Shown: piece by piece, positions 22,368 through 24,439 of the stretch
How positions within the stretch are numbered: the first letter of the stretch is position 1
Layout of the letters: each line of letters opens with the position of its first letter
Translations under genes and position numbers: made by a program
The notes under the pieces: generated by a model
Database searches by the model: none
What the model saw: only the letters and a program-made list of their open reading frames with translations
Told to the model about the DNA's origin: nothing
Assembly (NCBI GenBank): GCA_963524305.1
Contig: CAURGH010000026.1
Span: 1 to 24,439, forward strand
DNA: 24,439 bases
Direction: 5' to 3'
DNA from: JABCPH02 sp963524305
GTDB taxonomy: Bacteria > Fusobacteriota > Fusobacteriia > Fusobacteriales > Leptotrichiaceae

Positions 22368-22754
22368 AATCTAATCTTTTCCTCCTTCATTTAGTACAAT
22401 ATATCTTAAATATGCTTATGTCCGCTATGTTCGCAATTACACTGCCCCTCCATCTTTTTATCTTCTGTCATATCCTCAACCAGTCCATACCCAGCCGACT
22501 CCACTATTTCCCTAATTTTGTCAAAATTATATTTTTTCTCATCATATTCAATATTCAATTTTTCAGTTGCAAAATTAACTGAAGCGTTAATATCATTATT
22601 TTTATTAAGTGCCTTTTCCACAGCATTGGCACAAGATGCACAGCTCATTCCAGTTACTGTATAGTTTTTTTCTACCATAATCTTTTCCTCCTTCATTTAG
22701 TACAATATATCTTAAATATGCTTATGTCCACTATGTTCGCAATTACACTGCCCT
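22142..22754 (-). repeat. Tandem duplication of about 300 bp in the copper operon
   Basis: 22142-22448 and 22453-22754 are nearly identical (period 311 bp). Each unit contains the start of copA, the ribosome site and spacer, and the cysteine/histidine tail of copY. Differences are a few substitutions plus a 5-bp indel before the copA ATG. The duplication created the reading frame at 22406-22678. Confidence 0.88.
22406..22678 (-). CDS. Copper chaperone-like chimera (CopA domain plus CopY tail)
   Basis: A 90-aa protein. Residues 1-77 equal the N-terminal metal-binding domain of CopA, including GMSCASC, with few changes (for example GLVED for GLAED). The final residues, EGQCNCEHSGHKHI, are the end of CopY, with Cys80 and Cys82 and a histidine tail. 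The natural role would be that of CopZ: binding Cu(I) and delivering it to CopA or CopY. ATG 22678 is preferred over one six codons earlier because GGAGG falls between them. Origin by tandem duplication is clear from the DNA. Whether it is functional is unknown, but the metal ligands are kept. Confidence 0.85.
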   Translation of the reverse strand: MVEKNYTVTGMSCASCANAVEKALNKNNDINASVNFATEKLNIEYDEKKYNFDKIREIVESAGYGLVEDMTEDKKMEGQCNCEHSGHKHI

Positions 22755-23179
22755 TCAACACAATCACACAAAACTTCTTCCACAGCCGTTTTCCTCTTTT
22801 CTTCTACAGCCTTTAAAATCAAATCCAAGTCGTCAAAACTCAGTTCACTGTTCTCAATAACTTTCCCTATCATTTCTCCAACTTTCGTTTTACAAATTTT
22901 ATCAAAAGTTCCTAATATATAACTGTTAGCAACTTCTTTTTCTGTAAAATCCGTCAAATAAATATACTTGTTCCCAATTTCCCTCTTTTTCAAAATATTC
23001 TTTTCCAGCAGCCGATTCAACAGCGTCTTTATTGTAGCCTGTTTCCAGTTCATTTTCTCACAAAGCACCTCTGCCACAAACTTGCTCGTAACTTCGCTAT
23101 TTGCCCACACAACTCGCATTATTTCCCATTCTGCATCGGTTATATGCTGTTTTTTATCGATTCTGCAATTTTCTTTCAC
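22712..23179 (-). CDS. copY: Copper-responsive repressor CopY
   Basis: A 155-aa repressor of the MecI/BlaI/CopY family. Residues 12-75 form the winged helix (ITDAEWEIMRVVWANSEVTS, then WKQATIKTLLNRLLEKNIL). The copper-sensing motif CxCxxxxCxC is present as CDCVEGQCNC (Cys138, 140, 145, 147), followed by a His-rich end. It releases the operator when copper is bound. The start is GTG 23179 with GGAGG seven bases upstream; a nearby ATG is out of frame. First gene of the operon, autoregulated through cop boxes at 23201-23241. Confidence 0.94.
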   Translation of the reverse strand: MKENCRIDKKQHITDAEWEIMRVVWANSEVTSKFVAEVLCEKMNWKQATIKTLLNRLLEKNILKKREIGNKYIYLTDFTEKEVANSYILGTFDKICKTKVGEMIGKVIENSELSFDDLDLILKAVEEKRKTAVEEVLCDCVEGQCNCEHSGHKHI

Positions 23180-23200
23180 ATTCTTACCTCCTTTAATGTT

Positions 23201-23256
23201 TACATTTGTAATCTTTTTACATTGTATAGTTTACAACAGTAATCGTTTTTTGTCAA
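23201..23256 (-). promoter_or_regulatory. CopY promoter and cop boxes
   Basis: TACATTTGTA (23201-23210) fits the known CopY operator TACAnnTGTA exactly. TACAACAGTA-type sequence at 23232-23241 (TACAACAGTA on the plus strand) is a one-mismatch second site. On the minus strand TTGACA (23256-23251) and TAAACT (23233-23228) with a 17-bp spacer form the probable promoter, overlapped by the second box. Confidence 0.75.
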
Positions 23257-23381
23257 GTATTTTTTTGTATAGATGTCAAACATTTGTTACAAAAATATTA
23301 TTTTAGTAGACCTATAAGTATTATTATTTTCAAGTATTTAGTTTGTTATTTAAAAATTCAATTATAATTTTTTATTATTTA

Positions 23382-23417
23382 TTGACTTTCATTCTTATAA
23401 ATCATATAATATAAGAA
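23382..23417 (+). promoter_or_regulatory. Promoter and operator of the AbiE module
   Basis: TTGACT (23382-23387), a 17-bp spacer and TATAAT (23405-23410) are seen. ttcttata (23392-23399) and tataagaa (23410-23417) form an inverted repeat around the -10. AbiEi antitoxins are known to repress their own promoters through inverted repeats, so this is the likely operator. Confidence 0.75.
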
Positions 23418-23436
23418 CAAAAAGACGGTGATACAA

Positions 23437-24036
23437 ATGGTTCAAAAGGAAATTTTATTAAAAGAAATGAATAAAAATAATGGTATCATTTCGACTAAAG
23501 AAGTTTTGAAGTTCGGTATTCATAAAGATGTATTGAAAAAATTGACTGAAAAAAAAGAAATTATAAAAATAGCAAACGGACTATATGGACTTCCAAACGA
23601 AGAAATAGATGAGTATATTTATTTTTCTCATAGAGTTCCTAAAGGTATTTTTTCTCACGAAACAGCAGCTTATTTGCAAGGATTATCTACTAGAATGCCA
23701 CTCATTTATGTAATGACTGTTCCAGTCGGAGATAATGTGAGCAGAATTAAGTCAATAAAGGACAATATTATTTTTAAGTATAGCAAAAAAGATTATTATG
23801 ATATTGGTAAGACAAGCATAACAAATCCTTTTGGTAGAAAAATTTTTATCTATGATAAGGAAAGAACGATATTAGATCTTATCAAAAACAAGAACAGAGT
23901 AGATACTGATGTATTCAGCGAAGCTATGAAGTTATACTTTAAAGATAAGGATAGAGATTTATTAAAGATATCTAAATATGCTATCTATATGAATATGGAA
24001 GAACAGTTAAAACAATATACGGAGATATTATTATGA
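23437..24036 (+). CDS. abiEi: AbiEi-family type IV antitoxin
   Basis: A 199-aa antitoxin and repressor of the AbiE system. The N-terminus (residues 1-50) is a winged-helix-like domain (NGIISTKEVLKFGIHKDVLK, then IANGLYGLP). The middle block RVPKGIFSHETAAYLQGLS and the later FIYDKERTILDLIKNKNRVD are characteristic of the family. ATG 23437 with GGTGA upstream is preferred over GTG 23428. The stop overlaps the toxin start (ATGA), the normal arrangement. It is intact, although its toxin is not. Confidence 0.88.
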   Translation: MVQKEILLKEMNKNNGIISTKEVLKFGIHKDVLKKLTEKKEIIKIANGLYGLPNEEIDEYIYFSHRVPKGIFSHETAAYLQGLSTRMPLIYVMTVPVGDNVSRIKSIKDNIIFKYSKKDYYDIGKTSITNPFGRKIFIYDKERTILDLIKNKNRVDTDVFSEAMKLYFKDKDRDLLKISKYAIYMNMEEQLKQYTEILL

Positions 24037-24306
24037 AAACATCGGAACAAATAAAAGGAGCTATTAGAAATATATCAAAAAAAACAGGAGTAAATCCAAA
24101 TTCGTTACTGCAGATGTGTTTGTTTGAAGGTGTTTTAGAAAAATTATCAAAATCAAAGTATAATAAAAATTTCATATTAAAAGGTGGACTTCTCATTTCT
24201 TCACTTATTGGAATAGATATGCGCAGCACAATGGATATGTATACTACAATTAAAGGAATTCCAGTAAATGAAAAAACTATATCAAAGATTGTAAAAGAAA
24301 TACTGG
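24033..24306 (+). pseudogene. abiEii: AbiEii-family toxin, truncated and motif-mutated
   Basis: About 91 codons of a nucleotidyltransferase-type toxin remain. FILKGGLLISSLIGIDMRST is the expected GG-motif region. The following catalytic pair appears as MDMY (Asp68, Tyr70), where the family has two aspartates (typically MDMD). A single GAT-to-TAT change would explain it. At 24307 the 80-bp IS-end repeat begins, and the frame runs to 24383 in foreign sequence. Full AbiEii proteins are about 270-300 aa. The product should be inactive on both counts. Confidence 0.8.
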
Positions 24307-24386
24307 GAGAGTGTCCAGAATTTTGTGTAAACTCAAAATATAATATATGGTACAGGATGGTAGTTTTATCATCCTGTTTTTAAATT
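24307..24386 (+). repeat. 80-bp IS-end repeat with terminator, second copy
   Basis: Identical over all 80 bases to 16652-16731, including the hairpin acaggatg/catcctgt with T-run. It interrupts abiEii at 24307. Confidence 0.8.
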
Positions 24387-24439
24387 GGGTGTGTAAAAAT
24401 TTTTGTGTAAACCTCTAAATAATATATGGTAAAATAACT
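24387..24439 (+). mobile_element. IS256-like left end running off the window
   Basis: gggtgtgtaaaaatttttgt followed by ataatatatggtaaaataac repeats the start of the elements at 10244 and 18630 (inverted). It directly abuts the 80-bp repeat. The transposase gene, if present, would lie beyond the window. Confidence 0.7.

Overview
The window is very AT-rich bacterial DNA. The lactose/tagatose operon, the small iteron replicons and the overall gene style suggest a Fusobacteriota genome, most likely Leptotrichia or a close relative. This is inference from protein style, not from a database search.

Positions 1-7135 are ordinary metabolic DNA. They hold the end of lacB, then lacC, lacD, lacF, lacE, lacG and a LacI-family regulator. 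Lactose enters by the PTS (LacFE) as lactose-6-phosphate, LacG cleaves it, and LacAB, LacC and LacD take galactose-6-phosphate through the tagatose pathway to triose phosphates. Catalytic residues are in place (LacF His78, LacG Glu160/Glu375, LacD Lys205, LacE IIB Cys471).

Positions 7136-20000 are accessory DNA that looks like one or more small theta-type plasmids merged with the chromosome (or a plasmid cointegrate), then broken up by insertion sequences. Two different Rep_3-type initiators (7568-8524 and 16753-17790, both minus) each have an iteron array upstream. Degenerate copies of both origins lie side by side at 7244-7490. A MobV relaxase with a plausible oriT sits between them. Stability and defence genes are packed around the replicons: a Fic protein with its own HTH and operator repeats, a RelB/YoeB pair, a RelBE pair, and two candidate type I toxin modules too short for normal gene calling. 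One of these (9067-9323) has the full architecture of a par/Fst-type locus: a tiny hydrophobic peptide, a convergent antisense promoter, a shared terminator, and a 14-bp direct repeat over the start codon. Eight or more copies of IS256-like ends, without a transposase gene, cut the region into cassettes. IS605-, IS3- and IS481-like remnants are also present.

Positions 20001-23260 are a copper-resistance operon on the minus strand (copY, a small copper chaperone, copA). The chaperone gene appears to have been created by a roughly 310-bp tandem duplication that joined the first domain of copA to the cysteine/histidine tail of copY.

Positions 23380-24439 hold an AbiE type IV toxin-antitoxin operon. 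The antitoxin is intact, but the toxin carries an Asp-to-Tyr change in its nucleotidyltransferase motif and is cut off by IS ends that run out of the window.
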